This document shows, piece after piece, positions 37,201 through 52,200 of a stretch of DNA of 64,000 nt. The translations under genes were made by a program, and so were the position numbers. Positions within the stretch are counted from its first letter, which is position 1. Each line of letters starts with the position of its first letter. Source of the stretch: Bagarius yarrelli (taxonomy: Eukaryota; Chordata; Actinopteri; Siluriformes; Sisoridae); the NCBI GenBank assembly GCA_005784505.1, contig VCAZ01000012.1, positions 3,539,011 through 3,603,010 on the forward strand, written 5' to 3'. The notes beneath the pieces were generated by a model. The model had not been told where the DNA came from. It was given only the letters and a program-made list of their open reading frames with translations, and searched no databases.

Positions 37201-40200
37201 TAGACCCAACCAATAGAATAAACCCCTGCTGTACGTTCTATTATAGCTGCTTAAGGGACATAGACCTTAAATTCAAAATTGCAGCTCATCCAGTTACAGA
37301 GAACATGGCAAGCTGACGCCATCATGAAAACCTAAAAAACGGTTACAGAGCGCTGTCTCTAGAACAGAATACCATATACCAAATAATTTTGTGATCTGTC
37401 TTGCAGCCAGACCTTGTGCCAGCCCTGTTGCTCTAAAATAAACATTCCATAAACTCGAGCAGCGGGATAACGTAATTTTACCCAAAAAAAATTTCCCACA
37501 CATACAGTAAGTGTATTTATCATTACTACAATAAAAAAAGTTCTAGTAGTCTCCTGTGGTCCACTATTAGGTAATTTTTGTCTACATAAACAGATGTAAA
37601 GGTATAGACACTTGTGGGGTGAGACTGCATTAAAGCTAAAGTTCAGAATGAAAAAAACCTTGTGAAGATATCCAGACTGCAGGGGCTTTCCCCCGTGTAA
37701 AGCAAACCAATCAAACCAGCGTGTGTGAGGAGGTGCCCCTGCACCTACTGCCCTCATTTCTCCAACTTTCTGACACCAATCTGTTCTGCCTCTGTGCATC
37801 GCCTAAGCTGAAATTTCACACTTATGTCAGGACTTAAAACTCCTACACCAGTTGTTCGTTCCATGTACAACCGCCACATTCTTATAAACACCTAGTAAAC
37901 AAACTGTGTTCGTATCCTGGGCAATGAAAAATGTAAGTATCTTTTTCTGTCTCACACACACTTTACAGCAATGTGAAATTTGTTACTTCGCATATTCTAG
38001 AAAGTTGGGGTCAGTGTGCAGGGTCAGCTATGATACAGTGCCCCTGGAGGAGAAAGGGTTAAGGGTCTTGCTCAAGGACCCAACAGTGGCTGACTGGCAG
38101 TGGTGGGGCTTGTATCCAGATTTCCCTGGTCTTCCAATTAACAACTCAGCGCCTTAACAATTTAAGCCACCACTGACATCAACCTGCAACAGTATCAGAC
38201 ACATTTTCTTTGGAGAAGCTAAACGAAGAACATTGCATTACAGTCGAGTCATGTGTACCCAACACTTCTCTTTGAATACCACTTGTTCTAGGTGGCTTCC
38301 CCACTCCCAGCAAGAGGATACTTCAAGGCCACTGGTATATACTTTAAAATAGATCACCAGTACACACCAAACCAGTGATTGTCTTGCTGTTTCACATTTG
38401 TCCTCTGACATATTCTTGCATTGGTGCTTAACCTAAAAACATCCAGAACATCAGCAATTTTAGGCTCGTAAAGAACATGTTTGTTACTAATAAAACAAAA
38501 ATAACTAAAACATACTGAAATAAGGTCTACAGTAAATGATATTGATATTAGATTCTTGTTAAAAAGAATATTTTAGAAGGTATGTAATGCAACATTATTT
38601 GCTCACCTGACAAGGGGGCCACATTGAAAAAAATAATTGGAAAAAAAAATAAGTAACTGTATAAGTAAATGTATTTTGTGCATAAGCTGAAAAATGTAGG
38701 CTAAAATCTGCTCAAGGCCCAAAACAACTCCTCAGATGCTGTGCTGTAGAAACCTGTCTGATTACATTAAGGTTTGGTCCAAAAAGCCAAAAGAAGCATG
38801 GACAGGAATTTTACACTATTTCTGAAAAACCTCAGAACAATATCGGCAGATCACAGACAGACACATTGTTGGTGATGGGTACACTTCCTCGGCAACAATC
38901 TTTTATGATAATAAGCAGAATGTCAAACAGATATGATCCACTATCACACCCAGGTGTATGGCGCACAAAGGAATCTTTTTAAAAACAAAGACTTCTAAAC
39001 CTCATAGTTTTCCAGGAACTCTGACATCTGAGCCATTTTAATGTTGAGGCCAAAGTCCAGTCACCCTTGGAATTTCTGCTTTAGAGTTTCACTTTTTTAG
39101 TAAAAGAACTATAGGTGTGGACTGCCCACTAAACTTTACTGACTTAAGCGCAAGCTTCACTAATTCACCACCCGCATAGAGATGACCTGGCACAAGCGGC
39201 AGTGGATGTAGTAAGCCAAATAATGTTGCAACACTGGATTTGGTTCTTGTGGCTTGATGCTTGCAGGACCAATAAAATTATATGACTTATGCCACTTATG
39301 CATGGTCAGGCAACCAGTACACACCAGCAGAGCCCCAGCACACTGTACACCAGGGGTCACCAAACTCGGTCCTGCAGAGTTTAGCCCCAGAGGCAGTTTC
39401 CCAGTGATGACCTTGTCTTCTAGATGGCCACCGGGACAAGACCACAGAAACTTTTCCGCAGCATGCAATAACCTGCTGTTTTGTCTGATTAGAGAGGAAA
39501 TGGCCCCCCGACTGAGTCTGTTTTTTCCCCAAGATTTTTTTTCCATTTTTTCCACAGATGGTGTTTTGGTTTCTTTGCTGTTGTTGCCTCTGGCTTGATT
39601 AGTTGGGGATTCCTAATTCACAGATTCTAGTTAAACTGAGTGCTTACTGTATTGTCTAATTTGATTTGATATTGTGAAGCTCTTAGACACAATCAATCAA
39701 ACAGAACTAAACTAGCTACGTTTACTTGAAAATTACAGGCAGGTGTGTTGAAGCAAGTTGGAGCTAAACTGGCCCTCCAGGACAGAGTCCCCTGCTGTAT
39801 ACACTTCACGTAGCTCACGGCATGTAAGCACTTGGTATACTAGAGAGACTGCATTGCTTAGCTTGTTGTTAGTTGACCTTTTTATGGCAAGTTGATTAAA
39901 GCCTACAAAGCTTTACTAAACCTACAGAGCAGGGGTAAAACTAAGTTATAACTTACTGAAAGAACTGATTAGCACAAATGCTTAACACTGTATGCAAGTC
40001 TATCAACAAAGAACACTCTAAAATAAAAGCAAAATTAAAACAGTCCTGGTTCCCTCCGGCTACAGTGATTTACTTTCCTCGTACAAAGACAGGCACCGTA
40101 GGCTGGGGGAATTGTCTGCAGTGTAAAAATTGGTGTGCAAGTGTTTTTTTGGGGGTTTTTTTGGATTGTATAAAAGTATAATGAACGTATGTACCCTGAG

Positions 40201-43200
40201 ACCACCGAAACAACAAACCCAGCTTATTGTTTAGTGGCTGTTGGTGTTGTCGATGAAGTGAAATAATCTAAAAAAAAAAAAAACCCACACAATTAACTGT
40301 GACACGATAAAGGGGTCGCTACGTTAGTCACTTTTGTGGCTCCTTTTTGGGAATTTGCAGTATGTGTCTTGACAAACACACTGTTTGCTTAATTTTTTTC
40401 TTTTTGCATTTGTTTTCCTAAACTGCAGTTTGCTTACTCTGCCTTTGTACAAATTCTTTAATATTTGTTTTTTCAATCTCCACCTGGAAACATGACCTAG
40501 TAAAAGACTTATAGGTCATAGTTAAACCACTGAAACATTTAGCACTGCACATTGAAAAAACAGCTAGCAGCATTTACTAAACATTTATATAGTCACTGCA
40601 GTCGTTCTTGTTATTTATACTGTCCCTACACACAAAACTCAACAGTAGTGGCAGCTTAGTGGTTACGGTGTTGCACCACCAGGGAGCTACTGCTAGGCCA
40701 CTGAGCAAGGCTCTTAACCCATAACTGCTTAGTGAGATTAAAACAAATGAGAAAACTTTAAGTCAGCCTGGATATGGGGCTCTGCCAGATGCCAGAAATT
40801 TTAATGTATCCTGAACTGAATAGAGGGGAGAAGATAGAATGGCAGGTGGAAAGATAGAACGGAGGAGTGGATTGCACTGAAATGATTAGTGGCTCAATCA
40901 CTATTGCCAGACAATATTGCAAAAATGTTAATATTTTTTTTTCTATATTGATCGATAACAATATATACTTTGATATATAAATTGTTGATGCTGCCAGCTT
41001 TAAAAGAGTATCCCAATAATGGCCGAAACAACAAAAATCATAGGGTTCATTAATTATGTTTTAAAGTATAAAAAATTAAGACAACTTACTAAAATACACA
41101 CAACACAATATTACCACTTGTATTTAAGCCGTTTGGTGTTATAAATAAGTACTTTTATCTTAAAAATAGCACCTATAGGCCATGTTTGAAATGACATGAT
41201 ACACAGGTCAAGTGCAGCGGCCAGTTTTTTTTTTTGTTAGTTTTGTGTAGTGTTTGCCATGTGTTTGCACAGACAACCTGACGACTCGCATTCTGAGCCT
41301 AGATTTTGCTAACTTCATGGATGTTGATCGACATATAACGTGTCCAGACTCATATTTCACAGACTCCGTGTTTGGGTCCTTTACAGAAAATAACCACCTA
41401 TTTGGCTGGAATTTTATGGACCAATGGCTTTATAGATGGGCTTTTATAAGTTTTGTGAATGTACGTTTTCCTGTTGGCTGTCTGGCAAAGGCAGTGCACC
41501 CGGGGTTTATTGTAGATTAAAATGATTTGCATCATATCATCTTTCCAAAACTATGTAAAGTGTTCAGCTCTTTTTTTTTTTTTTATCTTAATGCTTCTAC
41601 CCACAAAGATTTCATGCATGAACCAGTTCTTATCAGATGATGGTGAACCTTAATGTGTTAATGCATAAATGATACAAATGTTCAGAGCTTATTTCAGTAT
41701 AGACAAAGTTTATCGCAATTTGATATGATACCATTTTCACCCCAGCCCTACACCACCGTTAAATACATACTATAACACTTACATAAAAAAAACAAATAGA
41801 TAATGAATCCTGGGTTATGAGGCAAAGTGGCAGTATCTCAATTGAGTATTGAAATGAGTACTGAACGACTGAATGTTAAGCACATTCTCATTTGAGCTGC
41901 GCTTGTTTAAAGCGAGACTTTCAAGACTGAAATCAGCAGAAATCACCAACTCTTTCAACTACTGTACTAAAACGTTAACGCGGTTGGGTACACAAACAAT
42001 CACGAAATAAACATGGAAAATTAAATAAAAGAAAGCAAATACATAAATGACAGAAGCAGGAAGGAAGTCTGAAGACCTTAATGAAGCTGGTTTCTGAACG
42101 AGAGAGACGTGAAACTGTAACAGGCTTCCAGCCATGTGGCCCCTCACCTGCTGAGCTCAAATTCCTCAAGCTGCAGACAGCGCCAATGTACACACACATT
42201 CATGTACACAAACCATGCGCGTTTCATTTAGGCATCACAGCATGAAAACAGGCTCTTTTAACAAGCCAAATCATGTCACATGACACACAGGCACACAAAC
42301 GCATGTTGTTTCTGGACAGATGTAATCACACACACAGGTCCCTATAACCTGTTATAAACCTACTCTTTTACATGCTAATGTGTATAGAAACGCAGCACAG
42401 AACCACACATACACACGTTTACTAATGACTTGCAGTGTCAATTTCCCTTTTCAGGCCTCATATGCTTCCTATCAGCACTAATTTGTCTCATTAAAACTCT
42501 TTGGAGAGGAAATGACAGTTTGGAGGGGTGTAATTTTAGAAACACAGCCAGCCGAGCAAGGCATCTCCAGGGGACTTGTGCTCTTCTCGACGGCCATTAC
42601 GGCTCAAGCACCATCTGGCTCTTGTTTGGCCCGGCGGTCCAGTTTTCCCAAACTTACAAAACTCTGCAGTCTGTTAATCCTCAACCCTGTACAAAATATG
42701 GCTCAAATACCAAACGGAACCTCCATGAATCTAAACTGATTTAGAGAATGCCTAGGGAGAGTGTTAGCACATATCCTGTACAGAACTGAGCCAGGTGTTT
42801 TTAAATCATAAACAATACATTTCAAATGATGTCATCCGAACTGTCAAAGAAGAAAATACACTCCAATGCCTGAATACACATTAAAGTGAATCCTTCTGTT
42901 AGTAGGCGCCTTTAAACTTAACAGACCTTAGCAGACTGAGTAGGATGCAACTTTATTTTAATAGTCAATTAATGAACAAATTACGATTAGGAAATCACTT
43001 CAGCTTTTACAAATATTATCTTAATATAGCCACAGTTTTTTTACTGATTAGTCTGTAGCACATATTATTATTTTGCAGTTAGTTAAGCTAGTAAGCTATA
43101 AATATTTTTACTAACTTTGTTAGTATGTAGCTAGCTAATGTTAAATCCTTTTATTAGTGAAAGAAAAATTAAACAGTCTCAGCTTCAGACAATACACCCA

Positions 43201-46200
43201 TGGACCGCTGTTTGAACGTCCAACAAATACAGCACTTTTAGTTAAAATACATTAGGATTTCGAGGTCGTTCTCTCATTGGTTTTCCAAATGTGAAAATTT
43301 CTGGAGATGCGTGTGTGCACCTGGAACAAACCAAAGCTGCCTGATCTAGTGTAAGCTGTTGTGTTTACATCAGATGCAGTGTTGATTTTGACATTTTTGA
43401 GATTTGTAATAAATGACTTGTTGCATACCAGTCTGTTGTGTTGGGAATTTTCCGGCTCTAAAAAAGAGTCAGCAAAAGCTACATTAGTTGTTTACCTGTC
43501 AGTCATATGTCCTCTTGGGCGGGCCTACCATTCAAGCCGCCAAGATGCGAGACCTCCTGCCTCAGTCTGAAGGCATCCTATTCAAGTTACATAATGTTCT
43601 GCTGATTTAAAATAAGTTATTACTGAAGCATGTTTTTTATTAATGACCACTGTTTTATAAAGCAAAACGCTGTAACATCCTTATCATTATAAGTGATTGT
43701 AATCGCATGATTCATTAAGCTATTTTTTTTTATCAACGCTACATAGTTGATAACTGGTTCAACTTTGTTTTTAACATTTATAAGTGTCATCTTATGCATA
43801 CTCGCTGGAGTTACAGTCGTGCGCTCAGCGACTCACTGATAAACGCGCTAGTGCAGGCTCATTGAATATTTGTTTATTTTATACCAATGAAGGCACCAGT
43901 TCCAGTCTAAAGTCGGAAAGACCAGGCACAAAGGGAGAAAGTACAACCAAAAAGTGTCCAGATCTAGACGACAAAATTATTCCCTCAGTGTTCAATGGTT
44001 CCCCTTTTTTGGACTACGTTTGCTGATACTCACTGGCATTCCAGAACACCAGCACACCTGCTGTCATCACAGTTTTGCATTTGGCCGTTTCTGCACTGAA
44101 CGCTGATATACAGTATTAATTACTACTTTCTACTTCACTGCCACTTTCTGTACTTTGCACTACCTTATCAGAGCATCTTTGCACATCTAGAACCACATCT
44201 ATTGTTACAGCTCGATATTTCTATCCATATACCTCTGTACATTATTTACCCCTAACCTCTGTAACATCAACCCCATACCCTATTTATACACTGATATTAT
44301 TGTAAATAACCGTCTATTACTTCTGGGTTAGATGCAACTCATTTTTCATTGGCTCTGTACATGTACCTATGCACAAGACAAACGTTGCATCTAATCATAT
44401 TATATATATATATATGCTGAAAAGATATATCAGAGCACATATGCTCCCTTCCAGATGTCCATCTAATTCAGAAAAGCTTTCTGTCTTTTATCAGGACAAT
44501 GCAAAACTACACCCGCAGCTTTTATTAGAATCCTAACAAAGCAGCTGGAAAACTATCAGGCAAGAATGGGACCGAGTTCCAACACCAACTCCAGAACTCA
44601 TAAGCCACTTGTCAGACATATTCAACTGTTTTGAAAAAAATTTATTTAAAAGTCTTTAGAGTTTTTATTTTATTCAACTTTCCGGAATTCTGGTTGTACT
44701 TTAGAACTTCTGTTCAATGGCTGCTAATATATTCCACCCCACATGCATGTGCCGCGCAACAACTAATCAATTTGCTAACTAAACCAAAGCAGTCAAAAAG
44801 TTTGTGGAACACAAAATAGCCACTTTACACTTCTCAGTGTCAGGAACCAGCAGATGCAGCTTAACAAATAGTCAAATTTTTTGTACTCTTCTAGCTTTAA
44901 ATAAATTTTTAGAGCAACACATCACTATGAATTGAAAAAGCTCGCAACTTTTTCGATCATTTGTTTGACGTCGCTAGCCAGAGCAAACGAGAATCTCATA
45001 TGTTGCTAACAGACGATAGGAAAGGGTCATTGCTGGTCATCGCTAAGTCATTCAAATTGCCTCTTTTGTCAAACAGTTTGTTCTTGCTGTTGAGTGATAA
45101 CTACCAGCTTTAGTGAATACCTAAAATCTGCCTTATGTCTAATCAATGGGCGCCTTTACATTCCACATTGATCATACCTGCAGTCACAGCAAACAGCATG
45201 TTATCCCATTCCCAATCATGCAACCGAACCCAAACATTAGATTTCACTTTTGAGTCATTTCTTCTTTTCTCTCTCTAACTTCCTCCGCATGGATCTTTAA
45301 GCTTGTTTGAAGCCACAAGGAGGACACGGGGGTCAAATATCATCACGTTTCCAGACACGTACGCACAGCCTGGGAGGGGAGTAGTGCAAGTCAACACAGC
45401 CTGCTATATTTAACATCTGCTCCATGTGGGCTCCATTTGGGTGGATGTGCTTGCATACCTTTACTGACAAGAAGCAGCCAAGCAGACCTTCATCCCGTCT
45501 CGCTAATGCAGCCAGGAGCAAAAACATGACCTGATTATTAAGAGTTATTATTATGTTGTGTTAGTTGTAGTTGTAGCTTAGATTCTCGGCTAAAATCAAT
45601 TGCGGTATTTAAACTAATCAGCTTCGAGTTTGGCCTCCGTGCTTCCATTCGCATTAAAATATATAAGCCACTCTAGCACACCACTCTACACTGAGTTATA
45701 GAACAATGTCTTCCATCATAAGGTTAATCTTCAGTTGTCTTTTTTTCTACTGCAATACTAAAATTTAGCATGTACACCAAGTGTGTTTTTCATGCATTTC
45801 CTGGTCTCCATTAGTGTGGCGTCCTCTGCGCCTCTCTGCTCTGCGTTATCTGCATTCCAGCCCAAGGCCTTGGCCTGATGCGTTTCACCTCCCAACACTG
45901 CGTTGTTCCAGACACACACATACACACACATTATGTTAAAGCATAGAAAAGACACTGTGTTTTGTGTGCAATTGTCAAAAAAAAGCCTAATGGCTTCTTA
46001 AACGTTGAAAACATACAACAAAGTAAAACCACATTGTTCGTGCACACGTTTTTCCAAGCCAGGTTGTTTACACAAGTCCTGTGTTGATCTGGTATCTCTT
46101 AGAATAGGACATAACTGCTAAATTCATTGCTCATCTTCTTATTAAATAGGCATTTAAAAACAGCAATCACAACACACAGCACAATCTAATATAACAAAGC

Positions 46201-49200
46201 TGAAATGTATGTTTCTTTAGGCAATCAGAGCACACACATTCACATTTATTTTTTTCTCACAGGATTTTAAAAAAAAATGTGTGCACATCTTGGAGCATTG
46301 ATGCAGCACTATTATATAATCAAGCCTAAATGCCACAAATCATATCCGACTAGAACATCATAAGCATTGCAGTTTATGTTTCTGATCAGAAGGATTTAAA
46401 GTGTTTGTGCAGGGTAAGCTCTTGGTTGGTTTGTGGTTCCTACTCAAATGTCCACTCTGCAAAAAGATCCCACATGATTATTTCCTCTCCTTTTTTACTT
46501 AAGAGGGCAAAAAAAGTAGCAGCAAAAGATCTGAAGACACAGTATGTCTCTTTGTCTATTTTTTTCCCTAACTTTTAACTGACGTTACCCACAAATCTAA
46601 CCCAGTTGCACCAAATTTGAAATCCAAAAATAGCATTAACAGCTAAATGCAACTTCAAACCTTGGCTTGTATTACTAAGTCTTGGATTACTTTACACTAT
46701 TATAATTCAAAAAGGCTTTAGCGTGATGGTAGGAGGCCATAGCCGTAGTACTAGTAACCCCCATCCACCAAGCAAACAGTCCCCAATCTCCAGGGCTCTG
46801 TAATCACTCCCCTGGTCAAGTAGGTAACACAGTATATACAAAAAGTACTGGGATGACTGACCTTATATTATATTACAGATTTAGTCTTAGGTTTACTCCT
46901 GGAATAATCTTTACACTTTTCTTCGCTAAAGTCGAATACAAGAGTCAAAGGATCTGAAAGATGAATCTATGGTTGTAGTATTTCTTTTGGACAGACAGGA
47001 ATATGGTGTGATTAGATATTCTGTGTGTTTTGACAGTAACGCAACTTATGTAGTTTGTGTATAGTTACAAATGAGCCCAACTACAGCAACAGCGTGTAAT
47101 CGGGTACTATTTTTATATTTGGTATTTTAGTACTGCATTATAAAATTTTCTGACTAGTAAATGACATGATATCTTGTAGTCTCTGCTCGTCTAGTCTGTG
47201 CACGTTCATGCTTTGGATGGCAGGATTGGGCAGTACGCTTCAGTGCTATCAGACTACAGAATTTGTCCTACAGAAGTTGTCCTACTGTACCTTTACAAAA
47301 AAGACTTAAAACTTTTTAATCTTGTTGAAGAAGGGGTGTTTCTTCTTCAATATTGTTCTTCTCTAAGCAAAATTTAGTATTGGCACATGAAGAAATTTGA
47401 CACTACCTGTCCACTTTAATAGGAACGCATGTACACCCGCTTAATTAAAATGAAAGCAGGGTCATCTCCGTAACTGTAATGTAGCTTCCAACTTCACTTC
47501 CTATAATGGATATTTTTAGGTGTTACTGTATTTTAATGTATTTCTTAATCAAAAGAAGAACACAGATAAAAACAGTAGCAGTTTGGTGATTGAACAACCA
47601 GTCATGACATCCATCATGTCAACGGCTCCGTTGTCAACCAGCTGAGAACGTGTTACAGAAAAATGTGACCTTGTGTGATGCTCCGAGAAATAAAGAAAGA
47701 GCAACACTCTTCAGATAAAGTTGATTGATGAACTATTAGTTAGCTAGTTGTTTATTCTTCGATGGGTGATGTAAAGTAGAAGTGGATGCATTTACAAAAT
47801 GTATAAATATATGTAATATCTACTAAATTATCAAATTGAATTGGTCAGAAAAATGTAGACTAATTTTTTTGGTATAAATTACAGACAAATAGTAATGTGC
47901 CTCATTGAAATACTTCTTTAATAACATTTGCAACAAATGTATTCATTGTGTCTCTTATAATGAATTCCATGTTTATTTGGTGGCTTCACCTATTCTTTTA
48001 TTGTCAGTATTAAGAAGTATCCTTTTTTGTCCTCCCCCATACTTTTCTGCACAGCAGCCGGGAATTTCTCCAACCTGAAAATATAAACATTTCTATTTCA
48101 CTCGACTAGGAGCTAGACAGCGTTCCAGCTTCTCCTGGCATGTGCGTATGTGCTGATGAGATATGTGGGCGTGCATGCACAATCCAAAAGCTGTTTTTAG
48201 AGGTTTAGAGGTCACCACAGATGCTTGGAGAACACCTTATAATATTTTGCCCAGTTTCACACGGACTATGTAAGAAATCTGCAAACATTTCAACTTAACT
48301 TAAAGGGACATTCATTCAAGATTTGTGAAAAAAAACAACTGCTATAAAACAATTTGGACATTTTTTTTTTACTTCTCTCATCAATAACCACTTCACAAAA
48401 CTATCAATCGATCAACAGAAAGTCGATCCAGCCCATCTAGCAACAACAACCCAGTTGGGTTAAAGTCCCAGAGATTACACAACTTTTACTTTCTACTTCT
48501 ACTTAAAGCGTTTATTTTTTTATCTACAAGATACTGTTGTTATTAAGTTATGAGAAGGAAACTATATATATTATTTTTATTAATTCTATTATTTTATATA
48601 TACTTGTGAACATTGGGACACCCTACAAAAGCCTGTGTGTTACATATTTGGACATATGACATTTATCTCACGTTAAAGCAAAACCGACAGATTAAGTGAT
48701 ATAACCAAACATAAAACTAAAAACTGTAAATCTACTTTTAAAAAAACAATTTCTGATGATAAATAAATTAGTGCATCCCAACTTATCCACTTCAAATCAA
48801 CCATCACACAGGTGTATGACATCAGCACACTGATTGGAACTTGTTACTCATCTTTTTGAAGGAGCTGGCCCTATTTACTCCTTAAATGTTTAGTTTGGTG
48901 TGCTCTTGCTGTGAAGTGATAGTGACACCATGGTGCGATCGAAATAGCTTCTTGAGTCCTACAGAAGAAAAGATTCTAGCATCTTATGTGTCTTAAAGAA
49001 TTCTGAATCAGCCATTCCACTATCTCTTCTCAGTAGTCTACAAGTTAAGGATATTAAAAACAACTGACGACAAGCCCAGGTGACCGTCTAGGAAGTTTAC
49101 CGCGAGAGCAACCGCACGATGCTAAAAGAAGTCACCAAAACCTACAATGTTCATTTTTGTTGTTTACCTTCATTAAATCATTTTCTTTTCAAGAAAAATT

Positions 49201-52200
49201 AAAACAAGATTTTATTATGGAGTAAATTCCTGTGTTTACAGCATCTTATGTAGTAATTTTCTGTGTTGACTGCTTTGGACCTTTTGTTAGACATTGTACA
49301 TTCATGGTACTTTTGCTATGTAATAAAAAAAAAGTAATCTAACTGATTATGAACGGCGAAAGAGGTCAGGCTCAGAGGGGAAGAGACCATCCATAGGGAT
49401 GGGTAGAGCCGTCCAGACCAGCAACAACAGGAACAAACTGGGGTGCAGCTTCACTCGACCTTGTCAAGAGCAAAAAAAAAAGGCACACGCTGAACAACCG
49501 ATTGATCTGAGACAGTGCAGGATTTTCAGTGTTTACAGAAACAGATTGATTTTCATTGCTGCGTTGAAAGCATTACGCAGCTCTGATGTGGAGTCGAGGT
49601 GAAATGTAGTGCAGTGCTAAAGAGGCCCTCTCGCTTTTACTGCACTCAGTTCCAGCTCTGATCTCTCTCTCTTCTTCCTACTTCATCTCGCTCCCCTTTC
49701 TCTCCTTAGCGAAGCTGCAGAGTCATTAAAGTGCGGCGGTGTCATACTGGAATAATCAGATCATTCAAACACAAACATACGCACATTTCACATCGACTCC
49801 CTGCCCACACACCCCCCCTTTCCCTTTCTCCGCCTCAGCTATCTCTCTCTCTTCATTAAAACACTCATAGTAGTCAACTAAATCTAAAGTTGAGAAATCA
49901 CTTGGTCTTTAGAAGCTAAGGTTTTTTGCACAAGACTCTCTGGGTCTATGCACACTTAGGAAACTATAAACTTTTCACCTTATCTATTCAGAGCATATAA
50001 ACTAATAATCTTATGCATTTAAACCCTACAAACTCTGCCTTAATTAGAAGTGTGATACATTAAGACGTTAAAGCACACACTCAATCAAAAAAGCCCACAC
50101 ACACGAACACACACGAACACACGAACAACAACGGCAACAATCGAACTAATTAATTAAAACTGGAGCGGAGAGCGAAAGAGCGAGAGAGAGAGATAGAAAA
50201 CTCCTGCCTTAATTAGTGTGGAGACATTAAAGACTTTATAGCACACACGCAATCAAAACCCACACACACGAACACAACTGAAACTAATCGAAGAGTCTAT
50301 TAAACCAATAGTTTTCTGGGAGGCAACTGTAAAATCTAAATCAATTTTAACCCAATTGTAAGACATAACCGGTTGGCATTTGTATCAAAATCACTTTAAA
50401 TCCATTTATACAAACAACCACAATCAAACTAACGAACTAACAAACACCATATTTGAACAACAAACCTGTTGGGCATTTGTAATAGAAGACCCAGAAATCC
50501 TCTAGATTCCCCCAATAGAAAGGAGGAACTCTCATACCATTTCCATACTTTCATAGCTTAAAAAAACGAGTGGACCATATGGAATCATGAACTACAGAGT
50601 CAGTCCTCAAGTCCAGAATTCAATTTGCAATTTTTAATTATTAATAGATTCGAGTGTAGGTATTTCTACACCTTGAACAAGTCTTATAAACACCCATTTT
50701 TAAAAGCGGTTATAACTTTGACCCTATAAGTAAAGGCATCGTGTTGAACATAATCTGGGGAACTCAATTCAATTTATAGACTTCCCTTGGAACACAATGT
50801 CGTACGTAGGGGGGTGCAAGATCATTTGGTTTCATCATTACTGCATTAACACGCAGGTCTAATGCCATTCCGCTTTGGTGACTGTATCCGATTTAAAAAA
50901 AAAATAATAAAAAATTCAATAAATGTCAAATAGACAGCGTTTATTAACTGTTTGTGGCCACCTAGGTGACGTCAGCACATTGCTTGTTAATAACAGGTAA
51001 AAAAATTGACTGCCTGCTTACACACGCACGCACACGATAACGCAATATCCGATACACATCCATTTTTTTTTTACACATACGAACGAGCTGAATCCGATCT
51101 GAAAATATTGAATCCATTGATTTTCAGCATTACACTGCATGAGTCGAATCGATCTTGCCACAGTGGAGAAAAAAAAATAGAATTGGGTCACTTGATACGC
51201 ATATAATGCAGCCATTTGGTTTCCAAGTGAAATCAGAAAGGCAAGAGAAAGACAGCAAGACAAATCACTATGCAAACATGTAGAAATAATACTACAGCTA
51301 TGCTAACACCATCATATTATAACAACAGTGTTCGTAATATGGATGTAACGTATTGGCATCGACAGAGCTGCTACAAATGCCCCACCAAAGTAATAACGAC
51401 GTGCAAAAAAAAATTGGTTGCAAAACATTTTGCCATGTTTATGTATGTTTTAATTACCGTATATAATTATTAAAAAGAAGTTTATTTCATAAAGTATGCC
51501 TTTTGTGCATTTGACTTGAATTTCTGAATAATTTTCCCGATTTTATCATAAAAATCTTGTGTCTCTTCTCTGTGAACCCATTCTCAGTCCTCTTTGGAGA
51601 TAGTGTCTCGTAACACCCCTAGTCTTGAGAGTCAAATGGATTTATACACCCTAAACTAAATCAACAACACGTAAACAAAAAAAAAATTTGCTGTTTCATA
51701 ATTTTCAAAAGCATCGCTCCATTTGGATGAAGGTTATTTTTAAAGATTAAAGTGGTGTAGGGGAAAACATCTGAAATCATCAAAGCCATGTACAACTTAC
51801 AAGTGTGGAATAAAATTGGCTCAAGAACTAAATTCATATCTCATCTCTCAGCGTGGAGTGAACAGGGTGTGCTTAGCAAAATTATTTAATATCTATATAA
51901 ACAAACTGTCCTAGATTCTAGAGATTATACAGACTGTCTCACTCTACCGACTAAGAAAGTTCTTGTTACCCGATGACTGTGCTGCGTTGCCCACTGCTCG
52001 GGTCTACAGCTGTCCACTGGACCCCATTCCCTCGCAACGTCAAGACCAAGGCCTTTATCTCTACAATCATAAATAGCTCCTTATTACTGGTCAGGTACCA
52101 ACATCTTTTAAGAGAGGACGGGTTACTCCATCCTGAAGAGCCTGCGATGGACCCCCTCAGACATCACCAACTACAGACCGGTATCACTTCTCTCTTTTCT

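Larger units (their letters stand above)
36912..49343 (-). other. thada intron E5-E6 (12.4 kb)
   Basis: The largest intron. It contains a second-family SINE (37966-38176), an inverted-repeat MITE (39347-39800), a SINE (40643-40805), a repeat block at 44030-44400, a dispersed-repeat copy (46950-47290), and G+C-richer unique blocks at 42430-42745. I see no host exon. Confidence 0.6.

Noticed and set aside
45333..45527. MFLLLAALARRDEGLL as the missing thada exon E5
   Set aside because: It resembles human MFLLLLVLERL only over a few residues and lacks the PMDG and PFI blocks. The sequence at 49344-49459 matches several blocks in order.
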